Below are positions 1 to 7,940 of a stretch of DNA of 50,105 nucleotides, piece after piece; position 1 is the first letter of the stretch, and each line of letters opens with the position of its first letter. Location of the stretch: NCBI GenBank assembly GCA_029265085.1, contig JAJUJY010000012.1, positions 1 through 50,105 of the forward strand, read 5' to 3'. Source of the DNA: Chloroflexota bacterium. Its GTDB lineage: Bacteria > Chloroflexota > Anaerolineae > Anaerolineales > Anaerolineaceae. Position numbers and translations under genes: made by a program. The notes beneath the pieces are model-generated. The model had not been told where the DNA came from. It was given only the letters and a program-made list of their open reading frames with translations, and did not search any database.

Positions 1-780
1 GGCTATCCCATCACCGATGAGTTTGAGGCTATGCTCCCGACTGGCATGACGCGCGTACAGTACTTCCAAAAAGCCCGCTTTGACCTGGTGCGTACCGAAA
101 ACGGCACGGAAAAGATTGTCATTGCTGAGCTTGGTTCGTTGATTTATCCTGGACCGGGACCTCTGGCTCCGGTGCCGTCGGATGGGCCAACCTGCCGCAA
201 GTTTGCAACGGGAAAAAGCGTTTGCTTTGCCTTCTTGCAATTCTTTGATGCCAATAACGGCGCGGCGAATTTTGGTAATCCCATTTCTGATTTGGAGATT
301 GCCGAAGGTCGCTATGTGCAGTACTTTGAACGGGCGCGTATGGAATGGCGCATTGATAACCCGGACGGGCAGCATGTGGTGTTGACCGATTTGGGACGGC
401 GTTATTTTGACCTGGTGGTGGATAATGACTCGCTGCTGGCGGCCGTTTTGCCGGTGAGCGGGATTAGCGCGATTGAACCTGCTGCGAAAGCCTTTGTCGC
501 CAAGGCCTTGATCCCGGCCAACAGCCAGCAAACCTTGTTTGTGATTGTGCATGACCAATATATGAAGCCCGTGCCCAATGCGCAGGTCACAGTGTTTGTG
601 GTTACGCCAGATGGCAAACGCGAACCTTACCGCGCACCTGAAACCAATCAAGACGGCATCTCAAAGATGTCCTTCTCGGTGGGGAATTATGCACCCCAGC
701 AGGTGATTGAGGTGGATGTGGAAATTTCCGCCTATGGCGCTACCGCAACCGCAGAGTCCTGGTTCCGGGTCTGGTATTAG
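1..780 (+). CDS. Secreted repeat protein with C-terminal Ig-like domain (5' partial)
   Basis: The reading frame is open from base 1, so the start lies outside the window; 259 residues are visible. Two copies of a motif are seen: one near the start (GYPIT..F, then VQYFQKARF) and one at about residues 90-115 (GNPIS, then VQYFERARMEW). Paired motifs of this type are, from memory of the family, common in secreted Anaerolineae proteins. The C-terminal ~90 residues look like a beta-sandwich: a VPNAQVTVFV-type strand, a DGISKMSF strand, and a terminal WFRVWY. No catalytic motif is visible in the part present. A rho-independent terminator follows directly. Function is not recognised; surface attachment or wall binding is only a guess. 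Confidence 0.75.
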   Translation, partial: GYPITDEFEAMLPTGMTRVQYFQKARFDLVRTENGTEKIVIAELGSLIYPGPGPLAPVPSDGPTCRKFATGKSVCFAFLQFFDANNGAANFGNPISDLEIAEGRYVQYFERARMEWRIDNPDGQHVVLTDLGRRYFDLVVDNDSLLAAVLPVSGISAIEPAAKAFVAKALIPANSQQTLFVIVHDQYMKPVPNAQVTVFVVTPDGKREPYRAPETNQDGISKMSFSVGNYAPQQVIEVDVEISAYGATATAESWFRVWY

Positions 781-800
781 AAACAAATCATCGCATCGCT

Positions 801-832
801 AAAAAGCGCTCCTGTTATGGGGCGCTTTTTTA
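801..832 (+). terminator. Rho-independent terminator after the secreted repeat protein
   Basis: AAAAAGCGCTCC pairs with GGGGCGCTTTTT across a 6-nt loop and runs into a T tract. It lies about 20 nt after the stop codon at 780 and separates this gene from dnaE. Confidence 0.85.
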
Positions 833-971
833 TTGCTGGTCTGCCAGGGTGTAAAAAAACTACACGAAAAATAAATTAAGCCTTCTGGCGTTTTGTTAAG
901 ATTTCAATATTTAAGAAACCTGCTTGCGAAAATATTTTAAGCTAGTTCGGGTGTGCCCCGCCGCCTCACCA

Positions 972-980
972 TGCTATAAT
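972..980 (+). promoter_or_regulatory. Extended -10 promoter for dnaE
   Basis: TGCTATAAT is a perfect extended -10 element (TGn plus TATAAT) 54 bases before the dnaE start. No good -35 box is seen at 16-18 bp spacing, which fits an extended -10 promoter. The resulting leader would be about 45 nt. Confidence 0.55.
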
Positions 981-1033
981 TTGAATGAATCGCTGACGAA
1001 AACACTCCATTTTAGAGGCTACTGGTTATTCTT

Positions 1034-4000
1034 ATGTCCTTTGCGCATCTTCACGTTCATACCCAATATTCGCTGCTGGACGGATTTAGCAATATCAAGA
1101 AATTGGTTCAGCGCGTTAAAGAGATGAACATGCCTGCTGTGGCGATCACCGATCATGGAACGATGTACGGGGTGATCGAATTTTTTAACGCGGCTAAAGG
1201 CGCAGGGGTCAAACCGATTATTGGTTTAGAAGCCTACCTCTCGCCCCGGCGTATGTCGGATAAAGATTCCCGCCTGGATAAGCAGGCTTCGCACCTGTTG
1301 CTGTTGGCGGAAAATGATACCGGTTATAAAAACCTGCTGAAGATTGCTTCGAAGGCTCAATTAGAGGGCTTTTATTACAACCCGCGTATTGATCATGATT
1401 TCCTGGCTGCCCATGCCGAAGGGCTGATTGCTACTTCTGGCTGTATGGCGGCTGAAATTCCGCGCATCATCATGGATAAAGGCGCGGATGCTGCCCGCGA
1501 GAAGCTGGATTGGTATTATGACGTGTTCGGCGCGGATAATTTCTTCCTGGAGCTGCAGGAACACGATATTAAAGAGCTGGGGACGATTAATAAAGCCCTG
1601 ATGGAGCTGGGACCGCGTTACCAGGCGCGCTATATTGCCACCAATGATGTGCATTATATTGATCCAGGCGATGCGCGCTACCAGGATATTTTGCTGGCGA
1701 TCCAGACCGGTGCATTGATTTCAGATCAAAACCGCTTCCGGATGAGCGATAAATCGTATTATTTACGCACCCCGGAAGAAATGGCCCGTCTTTTTGCTGA
1801 AGTGCCTGAGGCGTTAAGCAATACGCTTTTGATTGCTGAACGTGCCAACGTGGACCTTTCCACCAAGGGGTATCACCTGCCGCTCTTCCCGGTGCCAGAC
1901 GGGCATACTGCCCAAACGTATCTGCGCCAACTTTGCGAAGAGGGGCTGATCCGGCGTTACGGCCCGCGGGTTAATGAACCTGCGGTGCGCCAGCGGCTGG
2001 AATATGAACTGCAAGTAATCCATGATATGGGCTTTGACGCCTATTTCTTGATCGTCTGGGACCTGTGCCGCCATGCTCGCCAGGAGGGCATCTGGTATAA
2101 CGCCCGCGGTTCGGCGGCTGGTTCAATGGTGGCATTCACGCTGGATATTACGAATGTGGAGCCGCTGGAACACGGCCTGATTTTTGAACGGTTCTTGAAC
2201 CCTGGCCGTATTTCGATGCCGGATATCGACCTGGATTTCCAGGATGATCTGCGTCCCAAATTAATGGAGTACTGCGCACACAAATACGGTGATGATAAGG
2301 TGGCTCAAATTATCACCTTTGGCACCCTGGGCGCGCGTGCAGCCATCCGTGATGTTGGCCGGGTAATGGATATCCCGCTGAACGAGGTGGATCGGGTCAG
2401 TAAATTGATTCCGAATGTGCCTGGAAAATCGGTCTCGGTCAATGAAGCCCTGGAATTGGTGCCCGACCTGAAAAAGGTTACGGAAGAGACGGACTATATC
2501 AAAGAATTGGTCCAGACTGCTTCCAATATGGAAGGTTCAGTGCGTAATGCGGGCACGCATGCGGCGGGGGTGATCATCACCGACCGCCCGATTATTGAGT
2601 ATGTACCGCTGCACCGCCCGACCAGCGGCTCGGAAGACAGCCCGATCAAAACGGTTACCCAGTTTGAAATGTCGATTGTCGAGTCGCTGGGGCTGCTCAA
2701 GGTGGACTTCCTCGGGCTGGCTACGCTGACGATCATGCAGCGTGCCTGCGACTTGATCGAGGCGCGCACTGGCAGAAAATTAAACCTGAATAATATCCCG
2801 ATTGACGATCCGGAAACCTACGAGTTTATGGGCAAGGGGCATACGGCTGGCGTCTTCCAGCTGGAAGGTACGGGTATGACCCGCTACCTGATGCAGATGA
2901 AGCCCAAAAACCTGGCCAACGTGATCGCGATGGTCGCTTTATACCGGCCTGGCCCGCTGGATTTCATTCCTTCTTATATCCGGCGTATGCACGGTGAGGA
3001 AGAAGTGACGTACCGGCACCCTTCTATGGAGCCGATTTTCAAGGAAACTTTCGGTATTCCGATTTACCAGGAACAGATCATGCGTGCGGCTGTGGATTTG
3101 GCCGGGTACAGCATGTCAGAATCGGATGACCTGCGGAAGGCGATTGCCAAAAAGCAGAAGGACAAGCTGGAGAAGCACCGCCTCAAATTTATCAAGGGCG
3201 CGTGCGAACACGGCATTGACGAAGAAACCGCCACCGCGATTTTTGCTGATTGGGAAGAGTTTGCCCGTTACGGTTTTAACAAATCGCATGCAGCAGATTA
3301 CGGCATTATTGCGGTGCAAACGGCTTATCTCAAAACCCACTATCCGGTGGAATATATGACGGCACTGCTCTCGGCCTCGAAAAACGAGTCCGAAAAAGTG
3401 GCGCTGTATGCGGCGGACTGCCGCAGCATGGGAATTGATGTGCTGCCGCCGGATATCAACACCAGCGGATGGGATTTCACCATCGAAGACCGGCCTGAGA
3501 AAACTCCTGCGATCCGTTTTGGCATGGGAGCAGTCAAAAATGTCGGGCAGAGCCCGGTAGAATTTATCATGACAGCCCGCAAAGAGGGTGAATTTAGCGA
3601 TTTGAATGACTTTGCCCGCCGCTGCGATCTGCAAAAAGTTGGCAAACGCGCATTGGAATGCCTGGTAAAGGTCGGCGCATTAGACCGCTTTGGCGAGCGC
3701 AAAGCCCTGCTGGAAGGTCTGGATACCGTTATTTCGGTCAGTTCCAGCCACTTCCGTGCGTTGAACAGCGGGCAGATGAGCTTCTTTGGAACGATTGCCG
3801 GGGTGGAGGAAGAGATTATTTTGCCAAATACTCCCGCATTGGACCAGCGCGAGCAGCTTCAATGGGAACGGGACCTGATTGGCCTGTATGTGTCTGACCA
3901 TCCGCTCACCCCGTATATGGCGATGCTGCAGCGGAAAGTTTCTCATTTTTCCGGCCAGCTTGGTGATGCGGCCCATAATGACCGCGTGACGGTGGCAGGA

Positions 4001-4936
4001 TTGGTGACCCGTTTCCGCAACCACCAGACCAAGACCGGTAAATCGATGGGCTTTGTGACCCTGGAAGATGTGCAGGGAACCATTGATCTGGTGATTTTCC
4101 CGAAAACCTGGGAAAAGTATGCCATGCTAGTAACAATGGATGTGGTGCTGCTGGCGGAAGGACGCATTGATGCAGAGGGCGGTGATCCAAAGGTTCTGGT
4201 GGACCGCCTGGCAGAATTGACCCCGGCGGGTGTGCTCGGCGAGAACGGTATGCTGATCATCAGCGAGCAGGAATTATACGAGGCGGAAAAAGCCGGTTTG
4301 ATGGCGGATGAGCTGGAAGCTGTAGTAGAAGAAGCGCCTATGCCAGTTCCCGCGGCGCCTGCCCGGCAGGCTGCGCGTGTTTCTCGTCCGGCAGATGGTG
4401 AATTCCCCCCGCCGCCGGAAGAACCGGATGACTGGCATTTGATGGAACCGCCAGGGCATTATGCTTTTCAACCGGCAGAACCGGAAACTCCGCCGTTGGA
4501 TCTGCCTGCCCGGGTGGAAAAGCCTGCCAGCGTTCCGGAAAAGCAGCCGTCTGTTCCGGCTGGACGAACCAATCCAACACCCGTAGAGCCGCGCCCGGCA
4601 GCCGTTGAACCGGTCTTGCCGGCTGTGCAGTACCTGGTTTCGCCATTAGCTTCGGTGGACCAAACCGAAGACAGCGGCGAACTGCGCATGCTGACTGTGA
4701 TTATGCGGGCAACTGGCAACAAACAGCGGGATAATAACCATTTACGCCGCGTTCATGGGAGGATAAAATCAACTCCTGGCAAAGATAAATTTGCATTTAT
4801 GGTGTTTGAAGGCGGGCGGCGTTACCTGCTCGAATTTCCGAATGAAACCACGGGGATCTGTCCCGACTTGCTGCGCGAATTAGGTCGTATAGTCGGTGAG
4901 GAAAATTGCCGTGTAGAAAAAATAAAAATTCAATAG
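1034..4936 (+). CDS. dnaE: DNA polymerase III subunit alpha
   Basis: Replicative polymerase catalytic subunit, 1300 residues. The N-terminal PHP domain begins with HLHVHTQYS (H7, H9). The palm has PDIDLDF with D397, D399 and D401, and the third catalytic aspartate is D558 in KVDFLGL. The fingers and tandem HhH follow, then an OB-fold at roughly 983-1060. After that comes a Pro/Glu-rich linker (about 1105-1215) and a conserved terminal domain of ~85 residues. The linker plus tail makes the protein longer than E. coli DnaE (1160). No intein is present. The start at 1034 is the only one that includes the PHP histidines; its SD (GAGG at 1014) is too distant to be convincing. It is followed 19 bp later by pfkA. 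Confidence 0.97.
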   Translation: MSFAHLHVHTQYSLLDGFSNIKKLVQRVKEMNMPAVAITDHGTMYGVIEFFNAAKGAGVKPIIGLEAYLSPRRMSDKDSRLDKQASHLLLLAENDTGYKNLLKIASKAQLEGFYYNPRIDHDFLAAHAEGLIATSGCMAAEIPRIIMDKGADAAREKLDWYYDVFGADNFFLELQEHDIKELGTINKALMELGPRYQARYIATNDVHYIDPGDARYQDILLAIQTGALISDQNRFRMSDKSYYLRTPEEMARLFAEVPEALSNTLLIAERANVDLSTKGYHLPLFPVPDGHTAQTYLRQLCEEGLIRRYGPRVNEPAVRQRLEYELQVIHDMGFDAYFLIVWDLCRHARQEGIWYNARGSAAGSMVAFTLDITNVEPLEHGLIFERFLNPGRISMPDIDLDFQDDLRPKLMEYCAHKYGDDKVAQIITFGTLGARAAIRDVGRVMDIPLNEVDRVSKLIPNVPGKSVSVNEALELVPDLKKVTEETDYIKELVQTASNMEGSVRNAGTHAAGVIITDRPIIEYVPLHRPTSGSEDSPIKTVTQFEMSIVESLGLLKVDFLGLATLTIMQRACDLIEARTGRKLNLNNIPIDDPETYEFMGKGHTAGVFQLEGTGMTRYLMQMKPKNLANVIAMVALYRPGPLDFIPSYIRRMHGEEEVTYRHPSMEPIFKETFGIPIYQEQIMRAAVDLAGYSMSESDDLRKAIAKKQKDKLEKHRLKFIKGACEHGIDEETATAIFADWEEFARYGFNKSHAADYGIIAVQTAYLKTHYPVEYMTALLSASKNESEKVALYAADCRSMGIDVLPPDINTSGWDFTIEDRPEKTPAIRFGMGAVKNVGQSPVEFIMTARKEGEFSDLNDFARRCDLQKVGKRALECLVKVGALDRFGERKALLEGLDTVISVSSSHFRALNSGQMSFFGTIAGVEEEIILPNTPALDQREQLQWERDLIGLYVSDHPLTPYMAMLQRKVSHFSGQLGDAAHNDRVTVAGLVTRFRNHQTKTGKSMGFVTLEDVQGTIDLVIFPKTWEKYAMLVTMDVVLLAEGRIDAEGGDPKVLVDRLAELTPAGVLGENGMLIISEQELYEAEKAGLMADELEAVVEEAPMPVPAAPARQAARVSRPADGEFPPPPEEPDDWHLMEPPGHYAFQPAEPETPPLDLPARVEKPASVPEKQPSVPAGRTNPTPVEPRPAAVEPVLPAVQYLVSPLASVDQTEDSGELRMLTVIMRATGNKQRDNNHLRRVHGRIKSTPGKDKFAFMVFEGGRRYLLEFPNETTGICPDLLRELGRIVGEENCRVEKIKIQ

Positions 4937-4955
4937 TGAACGGATGTAGAAGTTT

Positions 4956-5939
4956 ATGATCAGCAAGAAAGTGATTAAGACAATCGGCGTAATGACTTCA
5001 GGGGGGGATGCGCCGGGGATGAACCCGTGTATTCGCGCCGTCGTGCGCACCGCTCTGGGGCATGATATAAAGGTCCTCGGCATTGATAATGGTTTTGAAG
5101 GTTTAATTAACGGCACTTTTCGTCCTTTAGGTCCTCGCGATGTGGGCGGCATCATCCAGCGCGGCGGGACCATATTGCAAACTGCCCGCAGCAAAGAGTT
5201 CCGCGAGGCGCGCGGACAGCTAGAGGCGGTGCGCCAGATCAATGATGCCGGTATGGATGCGGTGGTGGTCATTGGCGGTGACGGCAGCCTGAACGGCGCA
5301 CAAAAACTGGCCAGCCGCGGAATCCTTGTGGTGGGTGTTCCGGCCAGTATCGATAATGATATTTACGGCACCGATATGTGCATCGGTGTGGATACTGCCT
5401 TAAATACGATTGTGGATGCGATTGACAAACTGCGCGATACCGCTTCTTCGCACAACCGGGCTTTCCTGGTGGAGACGATGGGGCGCGAATCTGGCTACCT
5501 GGCGATGCAGGCAGGCATTATTACCGGCGCGGAACTGGTACTGGTGCCGGAAATCGAAACTCCGGTAGAACGGGTTGCCCATACAATCGAGGACGCCTAC
5601 CGGCGCGGGAAAACCCACGCGATTGTGGTCGTGGCTGAAGGTGCGCATCCCAACACAACCGAACTGGCCGAAATGATCGACAGCATGGATGTGGGCTTCA
5701 CTACCCGCGTGACCATCCTGGGGCACATTCAGCGCGGCGGCAAACCAACCGCCTTTGACCGGTTATTGGCCTCTCGCTTTGGCACCAAAGCGGTGGAATT
5801 CCTGCTTTCCGGTATGACCAATGTGATGACCGGGTTAAATGGCAGCGAAATTACACCGGTGCCGATTGAAGAGGTCGTCTCAAACAAAAAAGTGATGCCG
5901 ATGGAATACTACCAGATGGCAATGCAGTTGGCACGATAA
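4956..5939 (+). CDS. pfkA: ATP-dependent 6-phosphofructokinase
   Basis: Phosphorylates fructose 6-phosphate in glycolysis; cytoplasmic. Its 327 residues match the usual ~320 of bacterial PfkA. Seen in order: the nucleotide loop TSGGDAPGMN near residue 13; GGDGS, whose glycine after GGD marks ATP rather than pyrophosphate use; PASIDNDI with the catalytic aspartate (most relatives have PGTIDNDI); the substrate loop ETMGRESGYLA; and a GHIQRGGKPTAFDR-type C-terminal site. It lies 19 bp after dnaE and 11 bp before the phzF-like gene, so the three probably share a transcript. The upstream SD is weak. Confidence 0.95.
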   Translation: MISKKVIKTIGVMTSGGDAPGMNPCIRAVVRTALGHDIKVLGIDNGFEGLINGTFRPLGPRDVGGIIQRGGTILQTARSKEFREARGQLEAVRQINDAGMDAVVVIGGDGSLNGAQKLASRGILVVGVPASIDNDIYGTDMCIGVDTALNTIVDAIDKLRDTASSHNRAFLVETMGRESGYLAMQAGIITGAELVLVPEIETPVERVAHTIEDAYRRGKTHAIVVVAEGAHPNTTELAEMIDSMDVGFTTRVTILGHIQRGGKPTAFDRLLASRFGTKAVEFLLSGMTNVMTGLNGSEITPVPIEEVVSNKKVMPMEYYQMAMQLAR

Positions 5940-5950
5940 TAACACCCAAT

Positions 5951-6748
5951 ATGCTCAAACTTTTCCAGGTGGATGCATTTACAGATACCGCGTTCCGGGG
6001 CAACCCGGCCGCGGTATGTTTTTTAGACCGCGCCCGGCCGGACGACTGGATGAAAGACCTGGCGCGCGAGATGAACCTTTCAGAGACGGCATTCTTGCTG
6101 CCGGAAGGTCCGGGCTACCGGCTGCGCTGGTTTACACCCAAAAAAGAGGTCAGTCTGTGCGGGCATGCCACGCTGGCCAGTGCGCATGTCCTGTTTGAGC
6201 GGGGTTTTGTTGCAATAGATGAAACCGCTGTGTTTGAAACGCTCAGCGGCAGGTTGACGGCTGCCCAGAAGGCCGGCTGGATTACGCTTGACTTCCCGGC
6301 GCGGGCGGTTGAGGCGGAAAATCCGCCGGAGGGGCTGCTGGATGCGCTTGGTCTGAAAAATCCGCCGGTCTTTGTTGGACGGCACAAGCAGATTTACCTG
6401 CTGGAATTGGAGAGCGAAGACGCGGTGCTTGCCGCCCAGCCGGATTTTGCAGCCCTGGCTGTGCTGCCGGTGCGTTCGGTGATCATCACCACGCGGGCGC
6501 AGCGCCCAGGGTTTGACCTGATCTCGCGCTATTTTGCCCCAGCCATTGGCGTGAATGAGGATCCGGTCACCGGGGCGGCGCACTGCGCGCTGGCCTGGTA
6601 CTGGCATCACCAGACCGGGCAGACCGATTGGAACGCTTTCCAGGCTTCGGAACGCGGCGGGGTGCTGCGCGTGCATTTGCGCGGCGAGCGCGTGCTGTTA
6701 GAAGGCCAGGCGGTGACGGTGTTTGCCGGGGATTTGCTGGTGGAGTAG
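5951..6748 (+). CDS. PhzF family isomerase
   Basis: 265 residues of the PhzF/YddE fold, related to phenazine biosynthesis isomerase and diaminopimelate epimerase. The N-terminus VDAFTDTAFRGNPAAVCF is diagnostic, and the catalytic glutamate lies in NLSETAF at about residue 45. RWFTPKKEVSLCGHATLASAH follows, and in the second half DPVTGAAHC. Family members act on small metabolites by proton shift and most have no known substrate. No phenazine genes are nearby, so a phenazine role is not supported. It begins 11 nt after pfkA with no clear SD, suggesting translational coupling. No terminator is seen after it. Confidence 0.9.
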   Translation: MLKLFQVDAFTDTAFRGNPAAVCFLDRARPDDWMKDLAREMNLSETAFLLPEGPGYRLRWFTPKKEVSLCGHATLASAHVLFERGFVAIDETAVFETLSGRLTAAQKAGWITLDFPARAVEAENPPEGLLDALGLKNPPVFVGRHKQIYLLELESEDAVLAAQPDFAALAVLPVRSVIITTRAQRPGFDLISRYFAPAIGVNEDPVTGAAHCALAWYWHHQTGQTDWNAFQASERGGVLRVHLRGERVLLEGQAVTVFAGDLLVE

Positions 6749-6810
6749 TTTGCAGTAGTTAGTTGACAGTTTTTAGTTTCCGGTTGGCCGTTGACAGTAA
6801 ACAGTGCATT
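6748..6810 (+). repeat. Nine-unit short tandem heptamer repeat
   Basis: Starting at the last base of the preceding stop codon, the DNA divides into nine consecutive 7-mers that all begin with GT: GTTTGCA, GTAGTTA, GTTGACA, GTTTTTA, GTTTCCG, GTTGGCC, GTTGACA, GTAAACA, GTGCATT. This is the pattern of short tandemly repeated repetitive (STRR) heptamers known from cyanobacteria and other bacteria. Two TTGACA strings occur inside it but neither has a good -10 at normal spacing. Confidence 0.7.
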
Positions 6811-6844
6811 TAAAGAATCTAGACTATGAAGAGGGGGTAGAACT

Positions 6845-7798
6845 ATGAAGAAGAATGTTCAGTCTATTGTGATTTTAATGATCATGGCAGTTATGCTGAT
6901 CACTTCATGTTCCACAGGAGGCGGCACCTGGTCTTCAGACCCATCCGCGGAAATAACCTGCGAAGAGGGTGTTTGTGCAGAAATAAATGTTTCACAGCCC
7001 ATTGTCCTCAATCAACCGGCGAATGTCACAATTACGATCAGTTCTACGGTGGATAAGCCTGGGCTCTCGATCAAATTGCAAGCTTCACCTACAAATGTGA
7101 CCTTTGGCCCAAACACGCTTTGGCAATATGATGCGGTCGCTAATCAAAGCAAAACGTTTACATCAACGATCACCTTTACATCGTCTGGCGGATACCTTGT
7201 TGGTGCTGAAGTATTTTGGGAAGAGAGACCTTTATTGGTAAATCAAGATCGAGTGGTGATCAGCGATACTGGTGGCGTTGTAAATCCTACAATCGACCCA
7301 AACCCGACTTCGGATTTGTTCCTTCCAAGTACCCCTCAACCCGAAGCGATGACAGCCACAGCGCAGGCTGAGGTCACCCCTACCCCGCTGCCCCCGGTAG
7401 AAGGGTTCACCCCACAGGAATGGCTGGAGAAATGCGGGTGGAGTGTGGAACAGTTGCAAACACTGAAAGAATGGACCGGTATTTCGGGTTGGTTAAAAAT
7501 CTCCGAGACTTCAGTGATTGGAGAACAATCGAATGGAACGCTTTCTGTTGGGTTCAAAGATGAAGCGAATCCAGATGTTATGATCCAGGCTCGCATTGGA
7601 TTATGTACAGTCGGGCAAGGGTGGACAACGGATGGTGTGTATGAATGGAATGCCACCCTGCGTTCGGGAACGCTTTTTGAAGCGCCCGTTTCGGTGAGTT
7701 TTACCCAGACGGGCGATATACCCATCTTTATTGTGTTGTTGGATACCCAAAACAACCGGATTGCCGGGATTGGCCGTCTGATTGCAGTTTTACCGTAG
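6845..7798 (+). CDS. Lipoprotein of unknown function
   Basis: 317 residues. A lipoprotein signal peptide (MKKNVQSIVILMIM...) ends in the lipobox ITSC, with the lipidated cysteine near residue 22. A beta-rich domain covers about 35-140 (FTSTITFTSSGGYLVGAEV), resembling an adhesin or Ig-like fold. A Pro/Thr-rich linker follows (about 145-185). The last ~130 residues start with PQEWLEKCGWSVEQLQ. A GAGGGGG ribosome site lies before the ATG at 6845. The linker style is typical of surface lipoproteins in Anaerolineae. I do not recognise the family; no enzyme motif is visible. The gene converges on the helicase-loader gene. Confidence 0.8.
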   Translation: MKKNVQSIVILMIMAVMLITSCSTGGGTWSSDPSAEITCEEGVCAEINVSQPIVLNQPANVTITISSTVDKPGLSIKLQASPTNVTFGPNTLWQYDAVANQSKTFTSTITFTSSGGYLVGAEVFWEERPLLVNQDRVVISDTGGVVNPTIDPNPTSDLFLPSTPQPEAMTATAQAEVTPTPLPPVEGFTPQEWLEKCGWSVEQLQTLKEWTGISGWLKISETSVIGEQSNGTLSVGFKDEANPDVMIQARIGLCTVGQGWTTDGVYEWNATLRSGTLFEAPVSVSFTQTGDIPIFIVLLDTQNNRIAGIGRLIAVLP

Positions 7799-7835
7799 GT
7801 ATATTATTTTTACCGTTCGTGCCGTTTTTTTTGTT

Positions 7836-7940
7836 ACCACCGCAGAGGCAGACCGAGCACGCAAAGGTTGTTGGTCAGGCGACTATCAATAAAGGGACCA
7901 ATGGCAAATTACTAGCCACTACCTGCTCACCACTTCCCGA
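7836..7940. repeat. Degenerate dispersed repeats between convergent genes
   Basis: Two repeat-like stretches lie in this 140-bp gap. ACCACCGCAGAGGCAGACCG through CGCAAAGG (7836-7867) resembles the accaccgcagaggcgcagag-type repeat scattered in many bacterial genomes. At 7913-7940 four 7-mers follow each other (TAGCCAC, TACCTGC, TCACCAC, TTCCCGA). The third and fourth nearly match a minus-strand stretch at 22805-22823. No clear terminator was found in the gap. Confidence 0.45.
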
